DNA of 64,000 nucleotides from Calendula officinalis. Lineage: Eukaryota; Streptophyta; Magnoliopsida; Asterales; Asteraceae. The DNA lies in the NCBI GenBank assembly GCA_963853835.1, contig OY970834.1, positions 23,566,365-23,630,364 on the forward strand. Reading direction: 5' to 3'. Position 1 is the stretch's first letter; every line of letters starts with the position of its first letter. The notes under the pieces are model-generated. The model ran no database searches, had not been told where the DNA came from, and saw nothing but the letters and a program-made list of their open reading frames with translations. The position numbers and the translations under genes are program-made. Positions 33,643 through 46,350 of the stretch are shown in pieces.

Positions 33643-33946
33643 CAACTAACACTTTAATTTTTATTAAATTAGTGTCACGTCAATAGATATTTCAAATGAC
33701 ATTCAACTAACATATTCATACCATTAATATCTATTTTCTTCAGTTTTTTGGGCCCTACAATTATAAATATACACATACAATACCATATTAAAATAACTCT
33801 TAGCCCCTACTTAAATCTTTCTCTTATCGTCGCTCAACCGCCAAATGCTAAATTCTCTCTAACCGACGGCACCGTTCAGTTAGTTGGAGGCCAAAGTAGC
33901 CGTCGGTTTGCATACCGACTAAACCATTAGGAGTGGTCTAATGTAC
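33643..33946. mobile_element. Right part of a MITE split by the solo LTR
   Basis: It shares ACTAACACTT, CTTCAGTTTTTTGGGCCC and the following A+T-rich stretch with the copies at 38.2 and 39.0 kb. The missing left end (CTTATAAGACGAATCC) is at about 26630-26660, on the other side of the solo LTR, and the right end is GGAGTGGTCTAATG. Superfamily not settled. Confidence 0.6.
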
Positions 33947-34237
33947 TTTTGATCACCAATTGGCCCACATAATCAATTTCAAAATCATAGTGACGGAAAT
34001 GATAAAAGAAGATAAATTATATTGATGCGCGCTTACTAATTGTGCATATTTCATGTTTCTACTTATCATAATATGACATGTGTAATATATTAATATTCTT
34101 CCTAATATTATACATTAATTTTGACACTTTTCTTGATCAAGTGAGTAGACACAAATAATAAGCACCAATATAATTTATCATAATAGAAAAGTATAATTCA
34201 CAAAGGAAATACTTTTGTTAATTAGGTTATACTTATA

Positions 34238-34581
34238 TTTCCTCCGTATTAAAATAAGTGAATCACTTTTCTTTTCGGTATGTATCTAAATAAATGAATC
34301 ACTTTAATAATTTACCTTCTTTGGTAAATTTTATATTTAAAATTACCCATTTACCCTTACTTATCCCTCTTTAAATATCATTAAAGGTGTGAGAGCCTAT
34401 TCATTTTTGTCATCTTCCTATATTTGACTTTTTCACCATTTAGAAAAAATAACAAAATAGTAAAAGGTGTGGGACCCATCCAATCTAATTACCCATTTAA
34501 TTTCACCAATCTTTTATAGCCTTATTTTCCCTCAAAAGACATAAACTTCAAAGTGATTCACTTATTTTGATACGGAGGAAG
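34238..34581. mobile_element. Stowaway-like MITE, TSD TA
   Basis: TTTCCTCCGTATTAAAATAAG at the left (first 20 bases) and CTTATTTTGATACGGAGGAAG at the right (last 20), both flanked by TA. 344 bp, same family as the copy at 4948. Confidence 0.85.
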
Positions 34582-34810
34582 TATAACTTTAACCGTTACG
34601 AAAATCTGTGACTTAACCTTATGGTAATTATGTGCATATTTTAAATATCATACGATTTAACCGAGTTGAGTGAAAGTGAGTTAAGAAATATCAAGTTGAT
34701 TCAAGTCAAGATGAAGGTATAGTTGATTAACAATAATATAAATTATTAAAATTTAAATCCCAATAATCCGGTGAACTCCCACCAATCTCGAAATACAAAT
34801 ATTGTTCATT

Positions 34811-36062
34811 TTAAAGAGGACTTGGATCTAATAAAGCATATGCAATTAACTCCGGGTTGCCTTGTAAAATCCTCATAATTTCTTCATCCAAAATCACCTC
34901 TGCTTCTACTCCTCCACCACATTTTGTATCTTTTAGAGTGACCAAATTCATGAACTCGGGAAGACCATCGTCTATTTGACCAGTCAACCAACACAGTTTC
35001 CCCCAACCAAAATCAATGTCATAGAAACCCATGTTACACCAACTAGTAAAACAATAGCCGTCTATTGGCCCTTTCGACTTAAATTCTTCGTTTTCTTCGA
35101 GTGACTTTTGCATTGCAACATACCCTTGATCACCTTGTGCTTTTTTTACAAACTCACTGTCGATTTTGGAGATGCTTTCATGAATCTTATTCACCAAACC
35201 ATGCAACGTGGGTTCATAGCTAGATGGACATACGGCTTCCGAGATCCAAAGCATGTTACCAATCAAGTCTTTTCATATGGTCGGTTCAAGTTGTCTACGA
35301 AGATTCACAAAGTGGCTCAAAAACGAAGTTTTTTGGGACCCAAATGCTGCTTTCGATGCAGCCATTACACATTTCCATAACAAGGCGGATACAACCTCAA
35401 CACGTGTTGGATTCTTCACTCCATTTCTAGTTGCCTCAGTTTTCAGTTCGGCTATAGTAGCCGAACTGAATACAAATCTTTTCGTGATGCTCTTTCCTTG
35501 ATTAAAAAACGGTTGACTAACTACCTTTACGGTGTCTCTAAGCCACATGGCTTTTGCGGGATAAAGTGATGATGCGGTTAAGTTGGGATAAATGACTTCT
35601 TCAACTCCACAAGCCATGTTGGCCCATCCCTTTAAAAAGGTGTGGAGTGCGGAACCATCAAGAATCTTGTGCGAGATGCACAAGCCGATGACGATTCCAC
35701 CACAATCAAAAATGTTCATTTGAACATTTGTAATACAAATACCCTCACTAGATTCTTTGTTATAAGGATCACATGGGAAAAACTTGTTGATCAATGGGAG
35801 ATCGGGATGGCTAAGAAAGTCGTCAAGACGATGATGAACCAAAGCTAACACGAAATTAGCACCAACATCATTACAATCAATAGAAAGATCTTTCTATGGC
35901 TTGGGAGATGGTGTCACCATTGTGATTAGGATAGAACAAACAAAGTGATACATATGAGGTGACAACAAGCTGATCAAGCATTGAAAGATCATATGATTTC
36001 AAGTGGGGTGGTGTTGGGGAGGATGGCTTAATGACCACCTTGGAAACGATCTCAATTTCCAT
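34811..36062 (-). pseudogene. BAHD acyltransferase pseudogene (vinorine-synthase-like)
   Basis: BAHD enzymes are soluble acyl-CoA-dependent O/N-acyltransferases of specialised metabolism. From the ATG at 36060-36062 the N-terminus (VVIKPSSPTPPHLKSYDLSM) is typical of the vinorine-synthase-like clade. The catalytic HxxxD motif is present (HKILDG), as is the structural DFGWG motif (YDIDFGWGKL), and the C-terminus ends normally at 34811. Two lesions break it. Near 35885 the frame shifts and roughly 25-30 residues expected between the N-terminal strand and SIDCNDVG are missing. A TGA at 35273-35275 interrupts the region after LRRQLEPT, with the same frame continuing as DLIGNMLWI. It is intronless, as most BAHD genes nearly are. 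No intact paralogue is in the window, so the loss may be recent. Confidence 0.9.
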
Positions 36063-36127
36063 AGCATAAAGTTATGGTGTAATTCTACAACAAATGGTTA
36101 TTGTAATAGATAAGGCACTCGAAATGT

Positions 36128-36138
36128 CCTTTTTATAG
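36128..36138 (-). promoter_or_regulatory. TATA box upstream of the BAHD pseudogene
   Basis: The minus strand reads CTATAAAAAGG about 65 nt upstream of the ATG, a normal plant TATA position. The promoter is retained, so this is not a processed retrocopy. Confidence 0.6.
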
Positions 36139-36215
36139 TTAGGATATGATGCCTATAATCTTATGGGTAAATACAAATAGGTCACAATATATATCACATA
36201 TTACAACCTCAATTA

Positions 36216-36830
36216 TTACCTCCGTATCAAAATACTTCCTCTGATTCAAAATAAGTGATACACTTTCCTTTTTAAGGTAATTCAAAATAAGTGATACACT
36301 TTAAAAAATTACCTTATAGTGGGACCCTCGCCCACTAACTATCTACTTTTACAAAGTGAAATGACCCATTTACCCTTACTTTTTAGTTTTAAACATCATT
36401 AACCCCACTTTATTCAAAAGGTGTGAGACTCATTCACCACTAACCATCCAATTAATATAATTTAATCATCATTATAATCTTTTGCCTCAAAAAGCTTGAA
36501 CCCCAAAATGTATCACTTATTTTGAATCGGAGGAAGTAAGTGATACACTTGAAGAATTGCGGTTTTTTAGGCAAAAGATTAAAAAGTGGTTTAAATAGAT
36601 TAAAGTGGATAGTTGGTGGATAATGGGTCCCACTTATTCTAAATGAAGTGATATTAATGATGTTTAAAATTAAAAGTAAGGGTAAAAGAGTAATTTCACT
36701 TTATTAAAGTACATAGTTAGTAGAGAATGAGTCCTATTTTTTTACCAAATAAGGTAAGTTTTAGAAGTGTATCATTATTTTGTTCCACCCCTAAATAGAA
36801 AGTATATCACTTATTTTGATACGGACGTAG
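36216..36830. mobile_element. Stowaway-like MITE split by another MITE
   Basis: The outer left end TTACCTCCGTATCAAAATA is separated from its body (AGTGATACACTTGAAG) by the inner copy. The right end is TTATTTTGATACGGACGTAG followed by TA. TA also precedes the left end. Confidence 0.8.
36235..36536. mobile_element. Inner Stowaway-like MITE, TSD TA
   Basis: CTTCCTCTGATTCAAAATAA to TTATTTTGAATCGGAGGAAG, flanked by TA at 36233-36234 and 36537-36538. It inserted within the terminal repeat of a relative. Like the copies at 4948 and 63101 it has a partly duplicated terminal repeat. Confidence 0.85.
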
Positions 36831-37573
36831 TATTAAACTTCATTTATTATACTAGACGTCCCTAGTGTATAGACTTTGTTACACCCATAATCCTTCTGGT
36901 AAACGGCCGTCCAAATGAAAGGTTAAGTGAAAGTTTTGCTTGAATAATTAATTTGTTCTAAATGATTCTTATGCATAATTACCTAGTGATGCGTTTTGTG
37001 GTGAGCAAAAGTTGTCTGGCTACACGTTTTTCTAACATAGTAATGTACCCATCGTATGGGTCAGTAACGAGATGAAGAACATGGTTGTGGCAGGCGTTAG
37101 CGAGATTGGTGATATGTGTGGCTTAATGGAGGCTAAAAATAATTAATCGTTCGAAGTTTGACATTAAATTGGCAATAAACAAAAAATATAGTTAATTTTT
37201 TTGACATTTAAAACACCTATTTGCTCTTAGCGAAAAAGTAAATAAAATAATTAACAAAGTTAACTTTTTTTTTTTGCTACAATATAATAAGACTTGTGAG
37301 AATTGAAGCTCGTCTATAATAAGAGTTGTATATCATTCGCGTTTGGATGAGATATCGACTCTCAAAGTAGAGTGTTAAGAACAAAAAGTAAAACAAATTA
37401 AATAGTTGAGAAATTATCCCACATTGATAGATGAACAAACCCAAATTAAGTTTATAACCAAGGAAATGAGAAAGAGGTTAAACTCCTTGCTTGATTATTC
37501 TTTTGGAGTGCAAATTGTATGACCAAATTCTTGTTTTTGGATAATAAATTTATGATGAATAGAGAAATGATGT
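36831..37573. other. Intergenic, no gene supported
   Basis: A+T-rich with no sustained open frame or recognisable repeat. Confidence 0.55.
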
Positions 37574-37589
37574 TAGGCTGTTAGCTATT

Positions 37590-37717
37590 TTTCTTTTTCT
37601 TGAAACGGTAAATTTAATATACTCTTAATTATCACTTATTTTCACGATGAGACTCGAACTTCTGACCTTAAGGTTGAAAGGCAAGCACCATATCGCTAGG
37701 CCAAAAGGCCTTTTAGG
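37590..37717 (-). mobile_element. tRNA-derived SINE with 16-bp TSD
   Basis: On the minus strand an A-box TGGCCTAGCGATATGG and B-box AAGTTCGAGTCTC are followed by a tail with AAATTTACCGTTTCAAG. TAGGCTGTTAGCTATT occurs at 37574-37589 and 37718-37733. It is related to the SINE at 18645, with which it shares the GGCCTAGCG head and the TTACCGTT/TTGCCGTT tail, but is more diverged. Confidence 0.88.
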
Positions 37718-38189
37718 TAGGCTGTTAGCTATTAAATGTTTAAAAAAATGGGTGTTTGCTAATTAATTAATTTGAATCATTAGAATTATTTCAACTTTTT
37801 AATTACTTTTTGTTAGAACAAAGTAATACATCAACTTAATTAGACATTTTCTTGAACGAAAAAAATGCTTTTTTCCAGTCTTTGTAAAAAAGTAATTGAA
37901 GAGTGAAAAAAAATTAATGAATCAACTTACTTAGACCTTTGATTTCTTTACAAAAAGCCTTTTTCACATTTTAATAGTTTAACATTATAATTTTATTTAT
38001 AATTGTTAAGTTCTAGCTAAATATTAATGATAACAAATACTAGTATTTATTAAATTAAAACTCTAACACATACAAATATATATACTTGTAATAATATCCT
38101 TGTTTAAAGTAATAAATATTGAATTGTTTAATGTTAAACTTTAACAAAGAAAATAGTAAAAAAGTTCGATTTGTTTAATACTCATTAGA

Positions 38190-38560
38190 GCATCTCCAAT
38201 GGTATCTTATATACCATTCTAACCGTGATGCAATTGACGCCCTTAGTTTTTATTAAATCAACGTCATATCAGCTCAGACTTAAACTTACATTTAAGTGGC
38301 ATATTCATGCCATCAATAACCCTTGTCTTCAGTCTTTTAGACCCCACCATTTAAAATATACACATATAAAATACCAAATACCTTACTAAAATATCTTGGG
38401 CCCCACCAAATACTTGTCTTCTCTCTTCCTTCAACCGTGAAGTTCACCAACGGATACAAAGTGACGTGTGGTGCCATTTGGAAGAAGGCATCATTACTGA
38501 CGAAGGGAGTTCCCTCCCGTTGGCACCAGCCTTAGACCATCTTTGATGATAGCTTATTGA
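38190..38560. mobile_element. MITE of the CTTCAGT-TTTTGGACCC family
   Basis: It shares with 33643-33946 and 38970-39290 the order: AACGTCATATCAGC-like word, CTTCAGTCTTTTAGACCC, CACCATTTAAAATATACACA, ACCAAATACC. Ends are approximate (CATCTCCAATGGT; CACCAGCCTTAGACC). No ORF. Confidence 0.55.
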
Positions 38561-38969
38561 AAAGATTATTATTATTATTTAAATAAGTTTTTGAATAGCT
38601 TTTTACCATGGGAATATTGAGTTTTTTTTAGAATGTTGCTATAATCACATACTTTTGCATAACCTCTTAATACTCTTTAAATGTTTGTTTTCTTTGGTCC
38701 CTATATTCATTAACGCTTCATTTTAATCCCTAAATATATTTCAATATTGAGTATGCATAGACAATATTTAAGGATGAACCCAAATAGAATGTTTTTAATA
38801 TTAATGTCAAGTATTATTATATATTTATTTGATATTTTTTTAATGTTAAGTTTTATAAGATGTCATAAAAATTATTAAATTATAGATAAGAGAATTTATT
38901 AAACATTTGAGATAGATAATGGTAATTTGGAATATTAACACATATGACAGGTTCGGGAAAAACGACGAG

Positions 38970-39290
38970 TGGAAGTGAGCCAACCATCTAATTGCACTGG
39001 TCTTATAAGACCACTCCCGACAATGACAACAACTAACACTTCAGTTTTTGCCAAATCAGCGCCACATCAGCTCTACTCCAACCAACATTCAACTGACATA
39101 CTTATGCAAACAATACCACTTATCTTCAGTTTTTTGGGACCCACCATTACAGAATATACGCACACAAAATACCAAATACTATATTAAATTGACATGGGAT
39201 CCACCCCAACTCTTCCCGTAGCCGAAGTGTGAAACCGACTTTATTCAACTGAAGAGTCGTGTCGATGGGGGGAAGTCTTCAATTCAGCCG
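38970..39290. mobile_element. MITE of the same family as 38190
   Basis: Contains TAAGACCACTCCCGACAATG, AACTAACACTTCAGTTTTTG and CTTCAGTTTTTTGGGACCC in the same order as the other two copies. It lies in the upstream region of the S1-protein gene. Confidence 0.6.
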
Positions 39291-39326
39291 AGTGGAAATC
39301 CTTGTTGGAACGAGTGTAAGTTATAA

Positions 39327-39435
39327 GGGAATTAGTTTTCATACCACAATTTACAACTATTCTTGCAAACTGTACAAGCATATAATGCACATATTGTGGT
39401 ATAATGCTTAAAAGATGTGGTATGAAAATCACCCC
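39327..39435. mobile_element. Short Mutator-like MITE, 10-bp TSD
   Basis: GGGAATTAGTTTTCATACCA and TGGTATGAAAATCACCCC are imperfect inverted ends. TAAGTTATAA is duplicated at 39317-39326 and 39436-39445. 109 bp, located about 225 bp upstream of the S1-protein gene ATG. A relative is at 63443. Confidence 0.85.
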
Positions 39436-39661
39436 TAAGTTATAATCTACTAAATTTACAAATCAGGATACAAACTTGTTATTATTTACAATTTCAGCCT
39501 CTAAACTTTTTCAAACTTTACCTTGCCCGTTACCACCACTAATAACCAAGAAACACCCATAACACAGAAACGGATAAACCCCTTTCTCACACACAACACA
39601 CAGTGATCTTCAAGAACTTATCGACTACAATTGATGATTTTGCAGCCGTTTTCTTGAAAAA

Positions 39662-42600
39662 ATGGAGTCTTTTTCTCTAACCACCACTACTACTGCCACG
39701 TATACTTGGAAATTTAGATTCTCAATCCCCTGTTATAAAAATCCCAAATTTTATAGAAATCTTCCTTTTCATCACAAAAAAGATAGGAAATTTTCACTCT
39801 TTGCTGCTAAAGATGAATATAATCTTGATAGTTATGACCAAATGGAGCTCAAGTTTGGGAGATTAATTGGTGAAGACCCCAAACTTACCCTTGCAAAGGT
39901 CCCTTTTTCTCTTCATTACGCTTTGTAATTGTGTGTTATTTATGCATTTAATGATACAAATTAAACAGATAATATGTTAAAAAGATTAAGATTTTTTTTT
40001 GACAATTTTAGGATTCGTGAAAGGGATTATGGCATTTTAGTTGAATTTTGAAAGTAGAAGTATAATTCCGTGGTGAATTTTGATTTGGGTATTTTTTTTA
40101 ATTTTCAAAATGCTTAACAGATAAAATATTGTAACGTTTAAGCTTTTTGATAATTGTATGAATCTTGAAAGTAGTTATGACATTTTAGTTGAATTTTGAA
40201 AGTAGAAGTGGAATTTCAAGGTGAATTTTGATCTGGGTGCTGCTCAAAGTCTCAAAATACTACCATTGATTCTGATATATGCATTCAATTAAAAAAACTA
40301 ATACTAGGTTTGACTTTCAGGAAGTCAAAGTAAGTAACAAAAATCAGACACATTTCAACAAAATCCCATCCTATATAATTGATTAGTTTACTCAATGTTT
40401 TAAAACCCGGGTTTTTAGTCGACCCGGTACTATGGACGGGTCACGGTCCAACCGGCCGGGTCGACCCGGGTTTAAAACACTAAGTTTTCTAGTTCCATTT
40501 ATTGTCTTTTATAGAAACGTCTGAAGCACGACTAAATATAACTCATATTAATGTTTTTTTTTTTTTGTATAATTTCGTTTTTTGTGCAGATAATTGGTAA
40601 AAAAACAAATCCAGAACTATCTTACTTGGAAATTGAGAAATTATACAACAAAAAGGGTATGAAAGCCTTTACAGACATAGAAGAACTCCCATTTGATGCA
40701 TCCGATATTAGAAAAAAACCAAAAGATTCACTTGATGGGCTGAACATATCCCGACCCGTACCCGTACCTGAGAAACGGGTCAAATCTGAAACAAACAATT
40801 CACTCGATGGGCTTAATTTGGCCCGACCCGTACCCAAAAAAGGAGTCAAATTTGAAACAAATGTAAATAAGCCCGTATTACCCAATGTAAAAAGGCCAAT
40901 CGACCCGTCACCGAAGGGTCCCACTAATCCTGCACCAACTGTCCCAAATGTTGAAATAAGAAAACCAACTACTTTTAAAGATGATTATGGTTTTACATCA
41001 ACATTGCAAAAACCAAATCTATCATATAAATTGAATAAAGAAGAAGAAAAAGAAAGGGTTACTGATATGACAATGGTGAGGAAGCCCGAACCGTATTTGC
41101 AAAATGAAACAGAAAATATGGATGATGAAAAAGAAAAAATCCAATTTCAAACGAATGTTTCACTTCTACAAAAGCCTGAGATTGCTTTAGATAATAATGA
41201 TGATAATGAATCAAATTTAGAGCTTGAGGAAATCAAGAACATTTCAGAAAGTGTTGAAAATGATTTTGTGATGGAAAATGTTGAAATGTTAGAGAAAAAT
41301 GAGGATGATTTGAAGTTACAAGAGATTGATCATATAAGAGGTAATGCAATAACAAGTTGCAATTTTGATTTATCTATAACTATTAACGGGTTGATTCGGG
41401 TTGTGTTTTTGTCTCAAATGGGTCATATGGTCAAATAAATAAATTTAGATAAAATAAGAACGGATTAAATTTCGTCTAAAAGCCCTTTTTAGTGCATATG
41501 ATTTTCTTTTTTCTTTTTTTCAAGATTTAGATCATTATTGTAATAGTATTCTGTTAATTCATAATTAAGGAATTATTTATTTATAAAAAAATTAAAAATG
41601 TGGACAAAAGATGTTTCGGGTCAACCGGACCTGATACATACTAGAGATGACCCGTTTCAACCTGAACATGTTTTGACCCGTTACCTAACCCACCCAATTT
41701 GCCACCTCTAATATTTATGAATTCTTTGCCCAATGGAACTTAAATTCACTCTTTTAAAATCGTGTTTACACACTATAATAAAACAAGGGTTTTGCTAACC
41801 ATTGCCTTAAGGGAAATGGTTAAGGATAGTTTATATAGTTAATGTACAATTAAATAAGCATGAGTAGTTTAATAAAATTCATGGGGTGGTTTTTATTAGT
41901 TATTTTACAACTTCTTTAAGCCCAAAATATTTTCTTAACCATTGCCCTTAGGGAAATGTTTAGCATTTTCCATAAAACAATTATTTTTGTATTTGTTTTG
42001 TTCTTTTATCAAGAATCACAGCCTTCAGAACAAACAGATACCGGGTTACCTGAAACCGATTCTGATCCAGATATAGCAGCCACTTTAAGAGGACCACCTA
42101 AAAGGTATTTTAAATAATTTTACAAAATTTATATTGTTAGTTATATACTAGTACAAAATTGTAATTACCTTAAACAGGCCATCAAATGCATTATGAAAAA
42201 AGTAAAAAATATATTTTTATCATTAATGTGTTATAGGTTGGATCAAACCGTCAAAGATACATCAAAGATTGAGAAAGAAGTTATGGGTCCCACAACTCCA
42301 ATAACTTATGAAAATGTTATGGAGAATGAAAAGTTACCTACAATACCAGTTTTAAAGGTATTTTCTGCTATAGTTAGTAAAATGACGATATTGCCCCTAT
42401 GTTCTATGTTAGTTTTCACAATTATTTCATGTAATGAAATAGGATCGTGAAGATGCCGATTGGAAAAGAGCGGAAGATTTGATCAAAACAGAAGGAAGAG
42501 AAGAAGTTGAACTCATAAACTCTAGCACTCGTGGGTTTGTTGTAAGTAATAGATGATAAAGAAATAAAAAAATAAAAAATTTATTTTTTTATATATTTTG

Positions 42601-45600
42601 AGGATGGTGTTTTAACGTGTTTTGTCCTTGTTATACAGGCATCTTTTGGTTCTTTAATCGGGTTTTTGCCTTACCGAAGTCTTGCAACTAAATGGAAGTT
42701 TTTAGCTTTTGAATCATGGTTGAGGAAATACGGGTTAGATCCTGCTATGTATAGGCAAAGTCTTGGTGTAATTGGTGCTACTAACAAGTCAACACAAAAG
42801 TCAACTGTTGATCCTAAAAAGATTGAGGGTGAAATATCGCCCGATATGAAACTTGAGGATCTTCTTGCAATTTATGACCAAGAAAAACTTAAATATTTGT
42901 CATCGTTCGTTGGTCAGGTTTGAATTGCCTGCCTGGTTTTGTTTTTTTTAAATGAATTATAAATAATTAGATAATCAGTTTTGAATGATTAATATTATTA
43001 TATATATTTATCTAAGTTGATGAAAAAGATAATAAGAAATATAATTTTCTTGCAGAAAGTCAAAGTCAATGTGGTGTTGGCAGATAGAGAGTCAAACAAG
43101 CTCATATTTTCTGGAAAGCCGAAAGAGAAGGATGAATCAGTTGAGAGAAAGAAAAATCTCATGGTGAGATATTCTTTTGCATTTACATATTTATTTTTAA
43201 TTTTCATTTATAATGCCACAGAATATATTAAATCTTTTATTTCCTACTTTTACAGGCTAAGCTTAGTGTTGGAGATGTTGTAAAATGTTGCATAAAAAAG
43301 ATTACTTATTATGGTATTTTTGTTGAGGTATTGCAATTTTATTCCAAGGGTAAACTTGTCATTTCATTTTTTTTCTATTAGATATTTTATTTAATTTGAT
43401 TTAGGTTGAAGGAGTACCTGCATTGATTCACCAAACAGAGGTTTCTTGGGATGATACTTTGGATATTATATCTCATTTTAAAATTGGACAAGTACGTTTT
43501 ATGCAAATAACTTCATATTAAAATTATTTTCTAAATTTATTACATGCTAACTATTGTAATCATTTCTTTGTAGATTATTGAAGCAAAAGTTCATCAATTA
43601 GATTTTTCACTTGAACGCATATTCTTATCGTTGAAGGAAATCACGGTAAACCATTTTCCAAGTTTCTTGGATATATGTTTGTGTTACATCTATTATGTTT
43701 CAATCCTTAACATTTCACCATTTGACGTTTTAGCCCTTAAACTTTTTCCATCAATGGTTTTATCCTAAACTTCGGTTGATTTGGTGTTTTGACCCTTTTG
43801 TTGACCTATTATCGGTCATTTTTTGTTGGCGTGTAATTTTTTTTAGGTTAAATATGGTTTAATCCTTAACCTTTCACAATTTCACCTATTTGGCGATTTA
43901 TCTTAAACCTTGCATTTTATAAGTCCACCAAAATTTAGAATGAAATCATTGCCAATTTTTGTTAAAGGTAAAAACATTAAAATCAGTGAAACTTTGAGGA
44001 TTAAAACATAATTAACCATAAATTTGCACCAGCACATTAAATATACAATAATTTATATTATGGCAGCCAGATCCACTGATCGAGACTCTGGAGGCTGTTG
44101 TTGGTGATCAAGCTAATTTGGATGGTAGATTAGAAGCAGCCCAACCCGATGAAGAGGTTTTTAAATTTTAATTATATCTCAAATTAATATTATTTTATAT
44201 AAATATTAAACTAATTATTGCATGTATTAAACTGCTCAGTGGGCTGAGGTTGAATCACTTGTGAAAGAACTGGAGAAATATGAAGGCATTGACCTAGTCA
44301 AAAAAGGCCGGTTTTTCTTGAGCCCGGGTTTGGCCCCAACATTTCAGGTAGCTTTCTTGCAAGATAATATTGAATCAATACAAGAAAATTATTCTTTATT
44401 GACATATACAATACTAGCTTCAAAGCCCGCCCGATGCTTTGAGATATATGTAAAATAATACTAAATATATTGATGTTGAAAATGACATAACAAACCATAA
44501 TTGTAATGATAAGTTGGTACAAATTTTGATACATGAATAAATGTTATAGAAAATTTAGAAACGAACTAAGACTTCTTTGTAAACGATATTTGTTGTTGAA
44601 TTAGTTTAATATAATTTTCAACACAATTTTTATTGTAAAATATATTGACAAACAATTATATGTAATTGTAAAATTACATAATCTTATTTTAATTTTGTAA
44701 AAGTAGGTAATCAACATTACGTGTTTCGACACAATAAGAATTGTATACTTATTTTTTTTAGTATAGCTATAGCTATTGCGTGTTAAATTACGTATTTTGG
44801 CACAATATAAATTTTAGTATACGAAACAATTTCTAAATATTTTAAGTTAAATATTATCACTGTGCTTAATAACATTACGACACAATAAGTATTTTATAGC
44901 TATATAAAATAAAAATAAGAAAAATAGTATTACATTTTTCGTTATAATACCATTTGTTATAACTAAATGGTGTTGTCGAAACATTTTAATTTAAAAAAAT
45001 GTATTCGTTATAATTAATGTATTATACTAAACGGCATAATAACTAAATTTCGTTATACTAAATGTTATTATAAGAAAAATGTATTATAATTAATTTAGAA
45101 ATAGTATTACATTTTTCGTTATAATTTTAATAAATACGTATTATCGAAGCATTTATAAATTTAATACATGTAATGGGCTCGTGTTGTTGTTGGGCTAAGA
45201 GAGCTGGATTTTTGCTTTCGTATGATGGGTTGGGCTAAGGTAGAAAACTTTTACATATCTTTTACGCAAATTTGTTAATAGGTAAGTTGAATGTTTTAAT
45301 ATCTATCTACGGAATGCATTATATTTTTGTTAACAAAGTGGTTGTGAAATCGGAGGTGAGATTCTAGAAGATTTGGAAAGTTTGAAATTTGTAGAATGTA
45401 GGGAGGATGCCACATGACCAATAGGGTAATTATATGTGGCATTGTGGACCAATGAGAAATCTTGAAATTGATTTGTTGGCAAAATAAAATCATACCTAGG
45501 CCTCATATATAGGTTAAGATGTTGGCAAAATAAAATCATACCTAGGCCTCATATATAGGTTAAGATTTTTAAAAGTAAAAAATAATCAGTCACAAAAATA

Positions 45601-45943
45601 ACCTTTTACCCACACTTTCTAAACACGTGTCACGAAAAAATATCATATATAGTGACACTTTTCATTGTGAGTCCGAAATTCAAATAAAGTTGGCATTTTT
45701 ATGAACTTGGTGTAGGTTTATATGTCATCCGTGCTCGAGAAGGAATATAAATTGCTTGCACGAGCTGGAAATAAAGTACAAGAGGTATTAATAAGAACTT
45801 TTATTTAGATTATTATACATTAAAAATGTCATAAATGTCCGATATTTGTTGTTTGTGAATTGTGATAGGTGATAGTTGAGACATCAATGGGGAAAGAAGA
45901 GATGAAATCTGCGATTCTGACATGTGCCAACAGAGTCGAATGA
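39662..45943 (+). CDS. PDE338: Chloroplast S1-domain RNA-binding protein (PDE338/RLSB type)
   Basis: Exons: 39662-39898, 40590-41340, 42014-42104, 42237-42357, 42443-42541, 42639-42917, 43056-43163, 43256-43327, 43405-43491, 43574-43645, 44067-44156, 44240-44347, 45716-45784, 45869-45943. All introns are GT-AG and the frame stays open, giving 752 residues. The N-terminus is Ser/Thr-rich and basic, like a plastid transit peptide. Residues 80-400 are acidic, low-complexity and repeat short RPVP/KPV blocks. A split, degenerate S1-like unit (GFVASFGSLIGFLPYRSL...VKVNVVLADRE) spans about 410-560. A canonical S1 domain is at about 563-640 (GDVVKCCIKKITYYGIFVEV, then ALIHQTEVS). This layout matches Arabidopsis PIGMENT DEFECTIVE 338 and maize RLSB, a chloroplast protein bound to rbcL mRNA; that role is by homology. 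The gene looks intact. Intron 12 is unusually long (1.37 kb). Confidence 0.9.
40399..40483. mobile_element. Small inverted-repeat element in intron 1
   Basis: GTTTTAAAACCCGGGTTT and CCCGGGTTTAAAACAC face each other across a G+C-rich centre (CGACCCGG). Its composition is unlike the A+T-rich intron. It is a short hAT-like or foldback insertion; no clear TSD. Confidence 0.5.
41786..41976. mobile_element. MITE-like inverted repeat in intron 2
   Basis: GGGTTTTGCTAACCATTGCC at the left and AACCATTGCCCTTAGGGAAA at the right. The ends themselves contain the palindromic run TTGCCTTAAGGGAAATGG. The two ends are related in direct as well as inverted order. Borders are approximate. Confidence 0.5.
45475..45566 (+). 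repeat. Exact 46-bp tandem duplication in intron 12
   Basis: GTTGGCAAAATAAAATCATA at 45475 recurs at 45521 and the two 46-bp units are identical apart from the final bases. It is a recent duplication inside the longest intron of the S1-protein gene. Confidence 0.9.
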
Positions 45944-46224
45944 TGGTCTCTTTTTAATTATCGTTTCGTTCTTGTATAGTTTGTAGCTAAGATCAAATTT
46001 AGTATTTGTTTTTTCTATTGGTTTAACCGATTGTGTCACATATGCAAATTTGTAGCTACATGCATATTATTATTCAAGTAGACTTGGCTTAGTAAGGTTT
46101 TGTAATTTTTTATATTTAAATGCGAACTTTTACAACAGTTGTGAGGTGATCGTAATTTTTTTCCCTTCAGAATACATGTTTTGAAAGTATAAAAGGTGAT
46201 GTAAGGTGTTCTCACTATAAAATA

Positions 46225-46350
46225 CTCCCTCCGTCCTATAAAAAAGTTTACATTTCATTTGTGCACAATCTTTTAGGAGATAGTGATGGGGTCCTTTGAT
46301 TAAAATATAAGGTTAGATTGAAGAGAGTATGTATTTTATAATGTGTGGGT
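46225..46350. mobile_element. Truncated Stowaway-like MITE
   Basis: The left end CTCCCTCCGTCCTATAAAAA follows TA, and the body matches the 23872 family up to about 46350. No right terminal repeat follows. Confidence 0.65.
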
